Source of the DNA: Plumapathes pennacea
Lineage: Eukaryota > Cnidaria > Anthozoa > Antipatharia > Myriopathidae
Direction of reading: 5' to 3'
Assembly (NCBI GenBank): GCA_964036295.1
Contig: OZ038471.1
Location: 13,968,184-14,032,183, forward strand
Length of the DNA: 64,000 nucleotides
The notes under the pieces were generated by a model. The model was not told where the DNA came from and did no database searches. It saw nothing but the letters and a program-made list of their open reading frames with translations. Below, one piece after another: positions 23,992-37,300 of this stretch. The translations under genes were made by a program, and so were the position numbers. Every line of letters begins with the position of its first letter. Within the stretch, counting starts at the first letter, position 1.

Positions 23992-24165
23992 TTAATGGCC
24001 GTGCTGCTTAGCGCTTGAACTGGCATTTCGATCTTGCATTATTAATTTCTGTGCCTTTTTCACAAACTCCAGAAATTCACTCAATTTGTCTTCTATCTCT
24101 TTGGGTTCCCACTTTCCACTTCTAAGCAACTTGTCCCATGTGTTGCAGTGCAAGTGAAGGTCAGT
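23992..24165 (-). CDS. Gene A, last coding exon
   Basis: The minus strand reads, after a good acceptor (TTTCTTGACAG), 57 codons and TAA. The peptide begins TDLHLHCNTWDKLL and continues GKWEPKEIEDKLSEFLEFVK, an acidic/basic helical pattern, and ends SSAKQHGH. The phase matches the preceding exon (28411-28673), which ends on a codon boundary, across an intron of 4245 bases. I do not recognise a family. The long intron holds the ATT microsatellite and a decayed transposon reading frame, which is usual for this genome. Confidence 0.65.
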   Translation of the reverse strand, partial: TDLHLHCNTWDKLLRSGKWEPKEIEDKLSEFLEFVKKAQKLIMQDRNASSSAKQHGH

Positions 24166-25251
24166 CTGTCAAGAAAGGATATACATATGAGATATCATGA
24201 AGGAAAACTGTGACGTTTGTTCCTTCATTATTCAACGCATGTCAACTTCTATTTTTCCATTAAATATACATAAACACAATAGATATAATAAACAGAATAG
24301 TTACACGTCTTCTTGGAGATACGAATTTTATCCTTTCAAGTGAGAGATATCATCCACACTCGAAGATAACGTTTCATTTTTGCGTCTCGGAATCCTAGCA
24401 AAGTGCGCGATTTAATTGTCTGGTAGGTGGTCTGGATTTTCCCATGACGAACGCACGAAAGTTTCTAAATTTGATTTACGCTCAAAGAACGTTTTAAACA
24501 AATGAATTTGGATAAACAAGTTGGCATAATGTCCAAGAAGAGCAGATAAAATTCCAAGGACGAAAACTCACCGCCGAGGAAATGTTATGGAGAAAGACAT
24601 TTTGTTTGTGGCTAACTTGAGGCGAATTTAATGTTGCAGCTATGAAATAGAACATCTCTTTCTGAGAGTGGTTTCACGACATCTTTTGCTTCATTTTAAT
24701 CGTGGTGTGTCAACATGAGAAGGAGAAGTTTTGGCGTCCACCTGCCAGTATCTAGCACATCTCACTGGTATTTCTGTCCTATTTACTCTTGGATAAAGTT
24801 TCGTTCTGTTATAAGGGCAATTTGTCATTTATGCTGTTTTCACCTCGTTATTGTTGCAGGTTCGTGTTTACAATTGTCTGCTTGTGCCGCGTTATGTTTA
24901 CGGCGTCGAGTGTTCACTTCATTTTGATCACCTAAAGGACGCGGGTCTAGCTAGTTGTTAAAGTTTTCATCATATTCTTCCACATTCTTGTCTCGACCTG
25001 CTTGTTCCATCATTTCTTGTTGTTTCCTATTTACGCTCAAGACGGCCATGATTGTTCAGTTGTCTTGCACTGTCCGCTCTCTTCGCTTTTCAAGTTCTAA
25101 TTTTCCAGTTTCTTTTTAATTTGCTGTTTGATTACATGTGTACTTCGTTTGTCTCTGCAAAACCGACTGCAAACTCTTGAAAATGTACACGTGAGTCCGC
25201 CACAGACTAATATATTACTCAGGTCCCCGTCTAATGTTTACATCGCAAAGA

Positions 25252-25350
<99 letters not shown>

Positions 25351-28300
25351 CATTGACTGGAGCCGACCTGAGCACGGCGAAGTACAACGGCTGTGAGAGC
25401 TGCTTCTCACGATACCGTTTGCATTAAAACTCAAATACGTCTTCAGAGAGGATGAGCAAAGTTTAGTCGGTAGAAGTCGAACAATCACGGGATGCAAGTT
25501 CTGCCTTAACGCGCCTGGGCGGCGATGGAAATTACAATTTTCGCGCTATATAAAGACTGTTCTTTATTTCGAAATCATTGAAGACGTACACGAAACGATA
25601 ATGTTTTGAGATTTGTTTTTTCGCTGTAAAACTTTCTACGACAGTTATTGAAACCAGTGAGTTTTTAATAGTTGCAGTTAACATACAGTTTGCTAATTAA
25701 AAACTTCCTTGGCCATTTCATAACAGTCGCCGTATGTATTGTGGTTTGATGCCCCTAGAACTGTGATGAAGGTCAAGTAGGATTATATTGTGACCTTTGT
25801 GGGTCCCGCGCTAATGACGATACTTCTATACTGACATGCACCTTTTTCGCGTGCGAGCCAACAGCTTTTATCAACGACAAACTCGTAAAAAAAACATGTT
25901 CTCGACTGCAGAGTAACAGGCTAAACTTTACCTATTCTGAACTGTAATGATACTTACAAAATGTAGGTGCTTCTACATTTTTGTTGCTGTCCAAATCGGT
26001 CAACGGACTAATAGTTCACAAGTGATTGTCAATGCGTTGATATTTCTCGTGAAACTGAGTTTACCTATTTGAGCACCTACTTCGCAAATAGTTGCTCGCT
26101 TAGTACAATCGGACCGGGAGTTATTTAGTGGCTTAGTTAATGTTTTTTCTTTCAAGATTCGAAAGTAGTCAACTGTGCTGAGTTCGAATTTGAATTCTTA
26201 GCGAAACTAACATAAATCTCCAGACTCGGAAAGAGTAAACAAGAGATTTATATTACTATCTCCTCGCTTTGAGTTTTAAATGTTACATTCGAGAAAAACG
26301 TAATGTATAAATTTAAAAAATCATACGCGCTCTTGGTTAGGATGCGGCGCAGGCTGGAACATTGTGGCTTCTAACTAAAATCATGTCAGCGTCGAAGATT
26401 GACTATGCTGACTGTGCAAAACTTTTAGTCACGATTTTAACTACTCTAATCTTGACTGGCAGAGCAGCATCGCTCTGGTCCAGAGAAATGGCATGGTATT
26501 TTGTAGTTGCGTGTCGAAAGCTGTCTTAGCGATTATCCCCGAACGAAGTCAGGGAAATACTCACGACGCTAATGCAGTAGTATTATCGCCTTATCGCCTT
26601 GGAGACTCCAAGCGGGTCGCCATCTCGAAATCTAATGTTCGTCTGTCAGTCTGTCGTGCGACCTCGTCCCCAGTTCCTATCGCGTCGCTGCAGAACCAAT
26701 AACAAAGGCCGGATCGATCACGTGTGGCCCTGTAGTTTTACTCGCAATAAGAGAAATTAGATTGAGCGAAGCAACTACAGTATATCGTAGCTGTGTTCAC
26801 GAAAATGGAAAACTTGAAAACCAGAAAACTTGAAACACAACAGTCTCGCGAAGCTCGTCTTCAAAAGAGAAGGGAACAGGCACGAGCAAGGCGAAATCAT
26901 GAAACGATCAAACAGCGCCAAGTTCGTCTAGAGAAAAGAAGAAAATCATGTTATGACCGACAACACGAAGCGTGCCGAAGAAACGACTCCGCAAAGAGAA
27001 CACCGCCTGAAAACAAATCGGGAGCTTCAGAAGCAAAAGCGGGCCGAAGAAAATACTCCGCAAAGAGAACAGCGCCTGAAAATGAGCAAATTGGCAGCTT
27101 CAGAAGCAAAAGCACGCCGAAGAAAATACCCCGCAAAGAGAACAGCGCTTGAAAGCAAATCGGAAGATTCAGACGCCGTTTTGTGTTAAATTCACATAGT
27201 TATTCAGAAAGGACAAGCAACAAAGGTTAGTCAGTGGAAATCGAACAATCACCCTGACAAATATATTCTATCCCTATTCAAGAATGTATTAAAATCTGCA
27301 TGCTGATCATTTCCCCTCGAAGTATTGTTTTAATACTCTCCTGTCGCCAGTTTCGGCTACCGTATTCGCTCAGAGCAATCGGAACTTAGAGTCTTGAATG
27401 ATTTAGTTAGATGTCTTATTTTTTCTTTCAAGACTAAAATGCTGTGTAATCTGACACGCGGTGATTGCAGCGAGAATTGTTCACAAGCCCTTTGAAGTAT
27501 GACTAGGAGTAGGTCTGAAGCCCGTGTATAATTTGAAGTAAACCGTTCATGTTTTGCTTTGATTCTGGGAGAAATCATGCTGTTTTGTTCACATACAGAA
27601 CAATTCGAATTCATTAAATATGCATGCCAGAGTAAAAAAAAATCGCACAGGAAGCCCATTTAATTGTACTGCCTATGAATTCAAAATTGGAAAATCAGTG
27701 TTCCTTTTTTCCCGTACTACGACGGCCGACCAACTTCAAACTTTGAGTATTAAATTTTGAGAACGTGCTTGGCAGACTGTATGAATTAATTTGACGTGCC
27801 GACCGTGGGAAATAAGTACTTCGTCACGCAATCGATTCTTTTTTCAACGCAAAAGTATAACACACACCATTCTTTTTCTCCATCCTTTGCGTGTAGCACT
27901 TGAGTTCGAAGAAAAGATTGAGTCAACATTTCGGTAAAACAAAGGCTATTCTTGTTGGGAGTTACCAAAGTAAAAGTCCCATCAATGACAGAGTGAGGGG
28001 GTATCTGCGATTATCGTATTTCTAGTTAAGTTTAGCTTGTGCACGAAAACCTGAAAACGCATCCGCTGTTTCCGTAACCTGAACTAAACCAGACTGCCTT
28101 GCGACAAACTTTCAGTAGTCATGCTGCCACACTGATTAAAACAGCACAGCCCCTAAGTGGTCTCTAAGCGAATTATAATCACCTAGAGCTTAGAAGACAA
28201 AAACCCGGCATTTCAAAAAACCACGTACAGGGTAAGGTGGTATGTGCGATTATCGTAAACCTATTACAATAATCACTGCTGTCGGAGCAAATTAATAACA

Positions 28301-31300
28301 TGCAGGCTCTTAAAACCCCTGCTTTGTACGTTCACAGGTCAAGCATGAATTTTGCTACAGATGGGAATTCCTACTAAAATTAACAAATGATAACAATGGT
28401 TTTCACTGACCTGTTTTTGTAAGGTATCTCCACTTTCAGGTGAAGGAAATGTGCATTCTTCCGAGACAATAATGGTGAAGTCTTTGTCAGGGGTAAACAC
28501 ACTTCGTCTACAACACCTCCTGAAGACGTTGGAATAGCCGCTTGGTAAAGCTTTATCTGGAAGGGGCAGTTCGTCATCCCTTTCTTCCCTTAGTCTGAGA
28601 TGCGAGAGATATTCCACCAAGACCGCGTCTTCCTTCTTGTCGGAAGAACTTTTCTGTCTTGTTTCCTCTTCCCCTGTAGAATATAGATCATTGAAATAGT
28701 TATTTGCGGAAACATCTAAACCACTCAAAAACAATGCTGCAGTAGAATAAATAAGCCTAGATGCATATTCTTATAACTTTTGCCAACATAGAGGGTGTAA
28801 GCCTGTTAAATTAACTCACTTGTGGCCCTGGTAGCTGTTGTATTGTTTCATTCCTGGTAGATTGATCCTTTCTCCAAAATCTCGATTCAAATTGCTCCAA
28901 GATAGACATAGCTAGACACGCTCCAAGTGTACACCTCTTGTGGGGGGCTGCGACAACTTTCAAGCATGTATTTTGAAATGCTTGTTTACTAGAAGGTTTT
29001 AGCTGATGTGACATCGCGTGCGACACTAGAGATTAAAGGCTAGTTCGCCAACTTGTCTGGGTATATCTTGCATAAAGAATAGCAAGATAATAGCAGACAG
29101 TAAATGACATAAAAGAATACTTATATTATTCCATCAGCTACTTATATTTGCACAGCAAAAACACATTGATTACTCACTTTTTCGAATCACTAAACGGCAG
29201 TCAAAATCACAAGCAGGAAATATGATATTTGCTCTCAGTCTTGCTTTTGTTGGGGGGCACAGCCAGCCCTTACAATGATCATTCGTGCGCTCGTCTTCGA
29301 AAGAAAACTCTTCGAGGACAAGGTCTAACGGTGTCTCATCTTTGTGTCCCTCATCATGCTTATCTTTGACCCAAACCTAACAGACAATATTGAAAATAAT
29401 ATATTATTTAATTTATAGCCCTGCCACGACCTGCTATGTCTACAACGACGTAGCCGTATTTAAGGTATCACCCCCAAATATGCCATACACGTTTTAACAA
29501 AAAACATGAAACATTGGCATGTGATATGTCAAAATGCTTGTTGCAAATCAGCGAATTGATTCTGGTGGTTGCAATGGATATTGAGCTTGGGAAAACCTAT
29601 TGCACAATCAATGACGTCATAGCTTATATATATTTTTGACTTAATGTCCCTCAATTTTCAACCCATCGGAACGAAACCAGCAGCATATGAAAGAGCTAAT
29701 GGGGTCAACAAAAGTGTCTCTCAGAATTTTGAAATTTTGCTTCAAACTCTTTTTATGAACTTTTTAATGTAAACTATGGACATCTATTACATCGTTAAAA
29801 TTTACAATATCATAAAAGAAATTTGAATTAAATTTTTAGACCCTCATGGGCCCTTTCATATGCCATAGGTTTCGTTCCAATCGGTTAAATACTGAGGGAC
29901 ATTAGGTCAAAAATATGAAAACACCTGTGACGTCAATAATTGCGCGATAACATTTGCTATATTTGGTATCAATGACAGACATTAAAATCAGCTAGACAAT
30001 TTAATAAAAAAACAGTTTGATTTGTAACATGCCTATGTTTAGTCAGTTATGCCATTTAAATAAGATTCTGCTGGAAAGTGGTCATTTTGGGGGCGATACC
30101 TTAAGTAAACTGATTACCATGTGCGTTTATGATGAATTCGTGCAATATGACAGCAATTAAGAAAACCTGGATGAGTAGTAGGAAAAACAGCAAGAACAAT
30201 CACAAAAACAGTAAATATATTCCCCAAGCGAAGTGAGGGTAATAATCATGACGCTAATGCAGCAAAATCGCGTTATTTGAAGACTCCAAGCGGGTCGCCA
30301 TCTCGAAATTTAATGTTCGTCAGTCAGTCAGAATTACGTACGACCATGCCCAGAATGCATTGAGAGCACCTCACAAAGGATCGGTCACGCATGACCGACA
30401 GAAACAAAAGCGATTTGAACGAAGCAACATATCAAAACAACAATATTGTACTGCATTCACGAAAACACAGTCTCGCGAATCTCGTCTTCAAAAGAGAAGG
30501 GAACACGGGTAATCGTGGGAACGATCGAACAATTCCGACTCAAGAAAAGACGATATTCATGTGGGCGACAGCGTCGTAAACAGAATCGTGCCGATGAAAT
30601 GACTCCGCAAAGAGAACAGCGCATGAATGCCGATCAAGAGCGACATAAACAGAACACCGCTTGAAAGGGAATTGGTAACTTCAGGAGAAAAAGCGGGCAA
30701 AATTGCAAGTACGCCGTATATATTCTGTCTTGTATCTTGTGACCCGATCTCTTCAAGAAAATATTAAAATCTGCATGTTGATCATTTTCTCTCGAAGTAT
30801 TTTACTGGCTTCTGAAGGGACGGCCGGCTTTTTTGAAAATATCTTCTAAATAATGTTGAGATAAAGCTAATATTTTTTTCAGTAACAATGCGTCCACTTT
30901 TTAAGCAGCGTTTAGTACATATTTGATAAACATTAGTCATAACCAATTTTTGATATTTTTGAAAGACTGAAAGTTATTCTACAAATAGTGGTAAAATTTT
31001 GATAATAATTCCATACCAGCGCGAAAAACTAATGTTATCCTGTAGTATGCCCCATTTGTGGGTCATAAATACTTTTTATTTAGCTTTGTTTCACTTTCCT
31101 GGGGAAAAATGACATTGAAAATAAATACGGCGCCATCTTGGATGGCGTTATTGACCCCCAGCAGAGCTCCTAATGCGCTATTACCGCCAAAACATCCGTA
31201 TCTTATAGAATTTACACCAGGTTATGTAATGAATGTTAAAGATCTTCAATATGCATCAGTGCAACAAAAACTCTGGGGAGGTGTTTATTGTTCGTCCGAG

Positions 31301-34300
31301 GGATAATTTAGTTTGAATATTTTAGGAAGATGGTTTAAATGTTGGTACCTTGCAACGAACTTCCCTCTGCGATGGAGTGAGAAACATAAAGTCATGCCTT
31401 GTTTCATATAGAGGTTTCCGCAAAAAAATTTCCAGCTGGGGCCCCACAACGAAGTCCATGCCTCCCTTGAATACAGTACGCCATTGCGTTTTACTTTTAG
31501 GATCACTAGTATCTGCAGGTAGTTTATTGGCTGCATCCTTTAATGCCCACAAAACGTCTTCTTCCCCTGCAGAGCACAGATGAAATAGGGAATAAAATAA
31601 AATACCTAAAAAAATAAAACGAAAATAACTCCATTATGCACCATTCCACTTGAGTCATATCGATTATAAGAAGGTTCTGGTGAAATATAAATATAATTCC
31701 CCTCCGAACAATTTGGAAGGCAACTCACTCTAATTTCGTCGACGGTTCATTTCCAGCACAACCTTTTGTCACATTCCCACTATATCTACGGTGACTCAAG
31801 AGTTTTTCGTGAAATAGATGATTTGTGAATGCAAAACTATTGTTAAACTGAAGATCAAAACTATATCAATTTATAGTGCAATCTAATATAGATACACGTT
31901 TTTGCGCAGGCGATTCCAACTGGTAAAAGAGACCACATTGTAAGCAGGCTAAACCAAGCAAATGCTACACTGTAGTAAATAATAGTACTGAGTTTTCTAT
32001 TGTGCCATATTAGTTAGAAATATGAAAGAAACAATAACAGCCAAAATAACGAAAAGGAGGTACAAACAAACCTTTATCCACATTTTCAATGTAGATAGTT
32101 CCAAAGTGACACCACATGTCATTGCTCTCTTTTGCTCCTGATTTGACGTGATTCTTTATTTCTAAGAGACATCGTGAAATTCTCGTCTTTAACTCTTCTA
32201 GGTAGCGTGGACCTTTCCAAGCTTCGTGTCTCTTTTAAATGAATATAACACAGAAATAAGTAACACATGTATAAGGTAATAAAATATGCTAATTTTTTCA
32301 ACGATCTTATGCAGTCTTTCGGTTTAACCTCCAAACGTACATCCAAAGTCAGGTAGAAAGTAGGAAAGCTGTGCGAATGGAATTGCTTAGTTTTCTTTTT
32401 CTTGTTTTGATATATCTTAAATGTATATACTAGAAACACGATATTTGCAGAGGGTCCCTCGTCCAAGTAATCAATTCGGTATAATTGCGCTTTAAAGAGT
32501 AATTTTAAAGACTGCCGGGCAGATGAGCCAAATTCCCCAAATTGTGTCAGGTACACTTGTGAAGAGGGAGTTGAACTAAGAGAAAATTCAAGTTTAGTGA
32601 AAGGGTTGGCGGTAACATGTCTGGGGAAAAATGTTCCAATACAAAAATCATGTCCATTCACAATCATTTAATATATTTCATAATGCCAAAAAATTAGTCA
32701 GTCTTCGTATTTACATCCTAGAGAGTGACACTGTAACTGTGTAAATATACCTATTTACATACTTAGTAGCTGCCATTTTTGCTTGTTGCTTGGTACTGGT
32801 AGTAACTGGGCGTAAACTTGAAGTAATCCCACATATTAAGTATTGTAATGCAGCAAACAAAATCCCTTGGTCATTTTTCCGAAGACAACACATGTGCTAA
32901 CACCTCATACAACTCCCTTAGTACATTACAATACTGCATAGTAACGTGCGAATAACTCCACAAACACATAAAAATGATACAGTCGTGCAGCACGTAGCTA
33001 AAGAAAAAACCCTGTTTTCTTGATTCGCTGCCGTTCATTTTTCTTCTATCGCATTTTGTTATAACAGTCACAATAATAGTTAAAATAAAGCATTATTTTT
33101 TATATAATTCTGAAAATTCTGAATATGCAAAATTGCAAAATTAAGCACGGACACCAGTTTCTTTGCCAGAAAAACAGCTGAATTTGTCGCAATATAATTA
33201 TCCGTTCCCCTAAATGTAAGACTACACACCACAGTTCAGTTATCGGGCTATGCTGTTTCCATATCAATATTTCTTAGATCAAATTAGGAATCCCCGTCAA
33301 TCTCGAAACGAGATCGTATAGGCGTATACGGCTTCCGTTGGATTTGCCTTGGCGTGCAACTCCAGTCCAGGATCTCCGGCATCGATTTGCAACAACAGGC
33401 AATAATTATCTCTATTGAGAAACAATTTGTATATGCAAACTGTATCGCCACTGGTAACCATAATAAGTTCTCTTTATACTTCAAAGGAGAGGAAAAGGCA
33501 CTGTTTGTTGTTTCATTGACTGGATCAGAGACGAGGCCTAGAGGAAATTGTATTGCATTTTATATTGAACACGGCATGAATTCAATGGCAACGTCCAGTC
33601 TTTGACTATTTTGCTCAAAACTGCCTTGGATAATTACCTCTTACTGATCCTCAGTCATTTTTGACAATCAACTGATTATGTACAGTCAACTAATCTGGGA
33701 AATGGCAATGTCTACTCTTCTTCAGCCATAATAGTCATTTTGTCTTCGACCAGCTAGAGACTTCAATTTCTATTCCAGTTGATGGCATTAAATTATTTAG
33801 TCAAAACCATCATGTCCACCACATGAGACTGTATCAGTTCCCCTTCAGTCCAATTTATTGCTGGGACAACAACACTGTTCTGCACGCATCATTCCATTTA
33901 GCCACATTTGGGAAGGGGGCCAACTACGCTCAGTCTAGAAACTGTGGTAATTAAACGTTTCCATGAACTCCTGAAGAGCGTAATGATTCGGGGTAAAAAT
34001 ACCATAAATACCATATGAAGTATAGACAGGCACCACAAACGAATACTTCGTCAAGCCAATCCTCTGATTTATCTCTGAACTCACTAAAGCTCTGCAAGTA
34101 GTATTGTTGAATTCTCTTTATCATAGTCCATCGTGACACGTCAGTGATGTTCGAACACATTTAGTTGCTGTCGATGAAGCTCTCAATTTGTTTAGGACGT
34201 GTGAACTTGGGGCTGATGATGGCGATAAAGAGGACTGACAGTTTCGTTCAAAAAATAGATTCTAATGTCCTCTTCTTTTTGCAAAGCTATGAAGTAAGGC

Positions 34301-37300
34301 TAATTTTTAGTCTGTACACAATTGCAGAAAGCTCTTTTGAAACTATTCGAGCTTAAATTTAAGGTTGAGTTTTACTCAGCAAAATCTTGCTCAAATGTTT
34401 GGCGTGTCACGATGGACTATGATAAAGAGAATTGCCACTTCTTCATGCAAAAATAAAATAAAGTGCAGTGGAGACAAACACCTTTTAAGGTCTCTATTTT
34501 ACTTTAGAGTGCCGAGTATCGAGTGCGTCAATCACTGACGTCCCGTTGAAATTTTAAAATGGGGGCGAAAATCCGAAATCGCTTATTATTCAGCCCGTGT
34601 GTAAATCTTGAGGGTTCACAAATATAGTACAACTAATAAGATTCTTTCTATTCGTAAAACTATGTTTTAAGTTCGAGAAACATTTGTTTCGGTTCGGTAC
34701 TAGCGACCGGCCGGTATTGACGTTTTGATGTGGCTTCGAACAATCACACTGAGGTCTATCAGAAAGGCAAAGAGACCAACATTTCACTAAAATAAGCCAT
34801 TAAAATATGTCTGGGATAGCAAGAACAGCACGACAGCAAGTATCCCACAGGAAGTTAGGAATATTGGTAACTTGATCGACTCGAATACGGTATTTTAGTT
34901 CGTGCAGTGATTGAAGAAAACTCAAAATGTAAAATCGACAGTGTACTAAAGTTAGAGGTGATTTATCTGTCAGAAATTTGTGGCTTTGTAGAGACAGAGG
35001 GGTCGTGGCGACTCCAATCGCAAATTGTCAGATAGTCGAAGTATGCGATTTGTGAAACTCTTCATGTCCCTATTCGGAATAGTTAATACAAACATGTGTC
35101 CCAAGGACCTAAACAGCTTTCGAAAAATATTACAGGCCTTTCACATTTAAGAAATGTAAATAGAGTTTGCATCTGCCCTCTATTATATCCCTCTTTTTTT
35201 AGTCAAGAAACGTACTGCAGTTGCAAATCAAAACAAAATTCATCCAAAAATGAACTGGAGAACCTGACAGTACTTTTAACCTGGTTTTGCGCATAACCTG
35301 TCGCTTATGTACAAAACTGTTTTAGTGCTTACTTTACATTAATGGTAAATCAATTTACATAACATTGATTTGTTTAAATTTTTACTTATAATGAAATCCT
35401 GGTTGAAAGAGTTCCTTTTTTGTACATTATCAATTTTGACAGATACTTGAAGTAAGGGAAAAAACTGCGAAGATGGATCTAATATATACCCTTTTGTTGA
35501 CATGCATTTCTTACCGCAGCTTCGAAGTTCTTGTTTGGTTGGAGTCGATAATGCGTCTTTCCTTGTGGTATTATTTCACTTGGTATCAAACGCAAACCAC
35601 AGTTGTGCGGCAAATTAAAATCATCTATGAAACAACATGTTCTCAGTTTCACACCTTTTCCTGGTGCATTAATCTAGAAGCAAAAAATAAATAAATAAAT
35701 AAAATGTATGTTAAGCCATGCTGTATTTTAATGCTCGTGTCAAATTTTACTAAGAGAGGCGAAAAGCCCTTGGACGTACATGCAATCATACCTGACAACC
35801 GTACATAGGAGAAAGGGGTGCGGTGGGACCTCCGGTCCTCCTTGGGTTTTTCATCCATAAAAATATATTTTACATATTTCACTTTCAGTGGATAGCCTGT
35901 AGCATATTTTACAAGATAAGACAATTTTAGGGATTTGGACCTAGTTAAAGGGCTATGCTAAGGGGGTAGAATTTAGCCTTCCATTATGACGCCCATGGCA
36001 TCCGTTTTCAAAAGCCTGTATTTTCTTCCAGAAGCAACAAGAACTCGCACATCACTGATATGACCTTTTTGGTTTGAAAGTAATTCCTGGTGACTCGAAT
36101 ATAAAAGCATGGCAGCCATGCTGGTTCCGAGTACAATAGGAGCTAATGAGTGTTCTATTGTTAAAGTTCATCCAACATGGCCGCTTTGACGTCAGTTGCA
36201 TACGAAGAATATGTTCTTTGTGTTTCATTACTCCTTTTTTCCTTTCATCAAAATTTTCCAAAGTACCTCCTATGAAATAAGCTCAAAAAGATAAAAATAG
36301 CACAAAAATATTCCCCAAAAACCTTAAGGAGGTTGGATACGTCCAAGGGTTAAAGATTCTTCAGTCGATTTGTCTAACAATTTATGTTTCAGGTATATGC
36401 AGTAAAAAATTGGGTAACGAAAGGCACACATATATTTATAATATACTGGACGTTTGTATATCTCACCACAATACGTTTAACCTTCAGTCGAGCCCTCTGC
36501 CTGCACTCTTCTGGTCCTGTCATGTACACATTCAATCCCACACGAAACAAGTGTGCTCCGGTCTTTTCGTTGATTTCTTCTAAGTTTCTCCCTTGTTTGC
36601 CAATTACGATTCCTTTTAATTCATTTGGAATGATGACCAATTCTTTCGATGCCTCCTTCTATAGATGTTGACATTAATAGAGAAAGCAAAAACGGCTATA
36701 AAAATGCTTGTGCAAAAGTGAGATTACAGAATAGTTTCGATCCGAATAATGTTAGAATAAGCCATCAATTCAAATCGTCATTTTTACATTGTTTGTCCCT
36801 GATGAATTTGCGTTGTGTTGACTATTAAAACATGTCAAGTGTAAGGTTAAAACAGCCCTTCTTTGTCTTCCTTTGTTTATTTTTTATTTGTCGTCTCAGT
36901 ACTTGTTAGCTATGCAATCTTCACTCCGGAATTTCTTGTATTTGATTACCCCTTCAAATTTGCCTGTTAATATTTGTTGCGTTTGTCACTTGAGTCCTTG
37001 TGTTTTGTTGCTGAGTTCGTTAGCAGTCTCGATCGTTGTGTTTGTAGCTGAAATCAGGCCAGATGTTTATTTTGTAGAAAACCGTCCACGCGATCATTTT
37101 ATTGAATAAAGGATAAGATGATATTTTTCTTTGAGTTTTCGTTGGCAGGCGCGTGGACCTTGAACACTCTGGCATAAACTGGCATCGGGTAGAGTTACCA
37201 CGCTTCATCAACAGTTCCTTCTTTCTTTGGCCTTCGGCCTCACCTCAAGACCTCGCTTTGGCGCTCGTGTCTACACTTCGGATTTTCAAATGCACTGTTT

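Noticed and set aside
25128-25497. Frames rich in poly-Leu and poly-Ile
   Set aside because: They are translations of the TTA microsatellite.
28830-29019. Minus-strand stretch with good splice sites that reads MSILEQFESRFWRKDQ
   Set aside because: Including it would break the phase between exons 29178-29376 and 28411-28673, which join perfectly without it. It could be an alternative exon, but there is no support.
33284-33605. Opposed open frames on both strands
   Set aside because: Neither has splice sites that fit gene A phases nor a domain.
36903-36963. Candidate minus-strand exon reading KFEGVIKYKKFRSEDC
   Set aside because: It starts in the phase required before the KH exon but ends in phase 2, so it does not bridge the gap as it stands.
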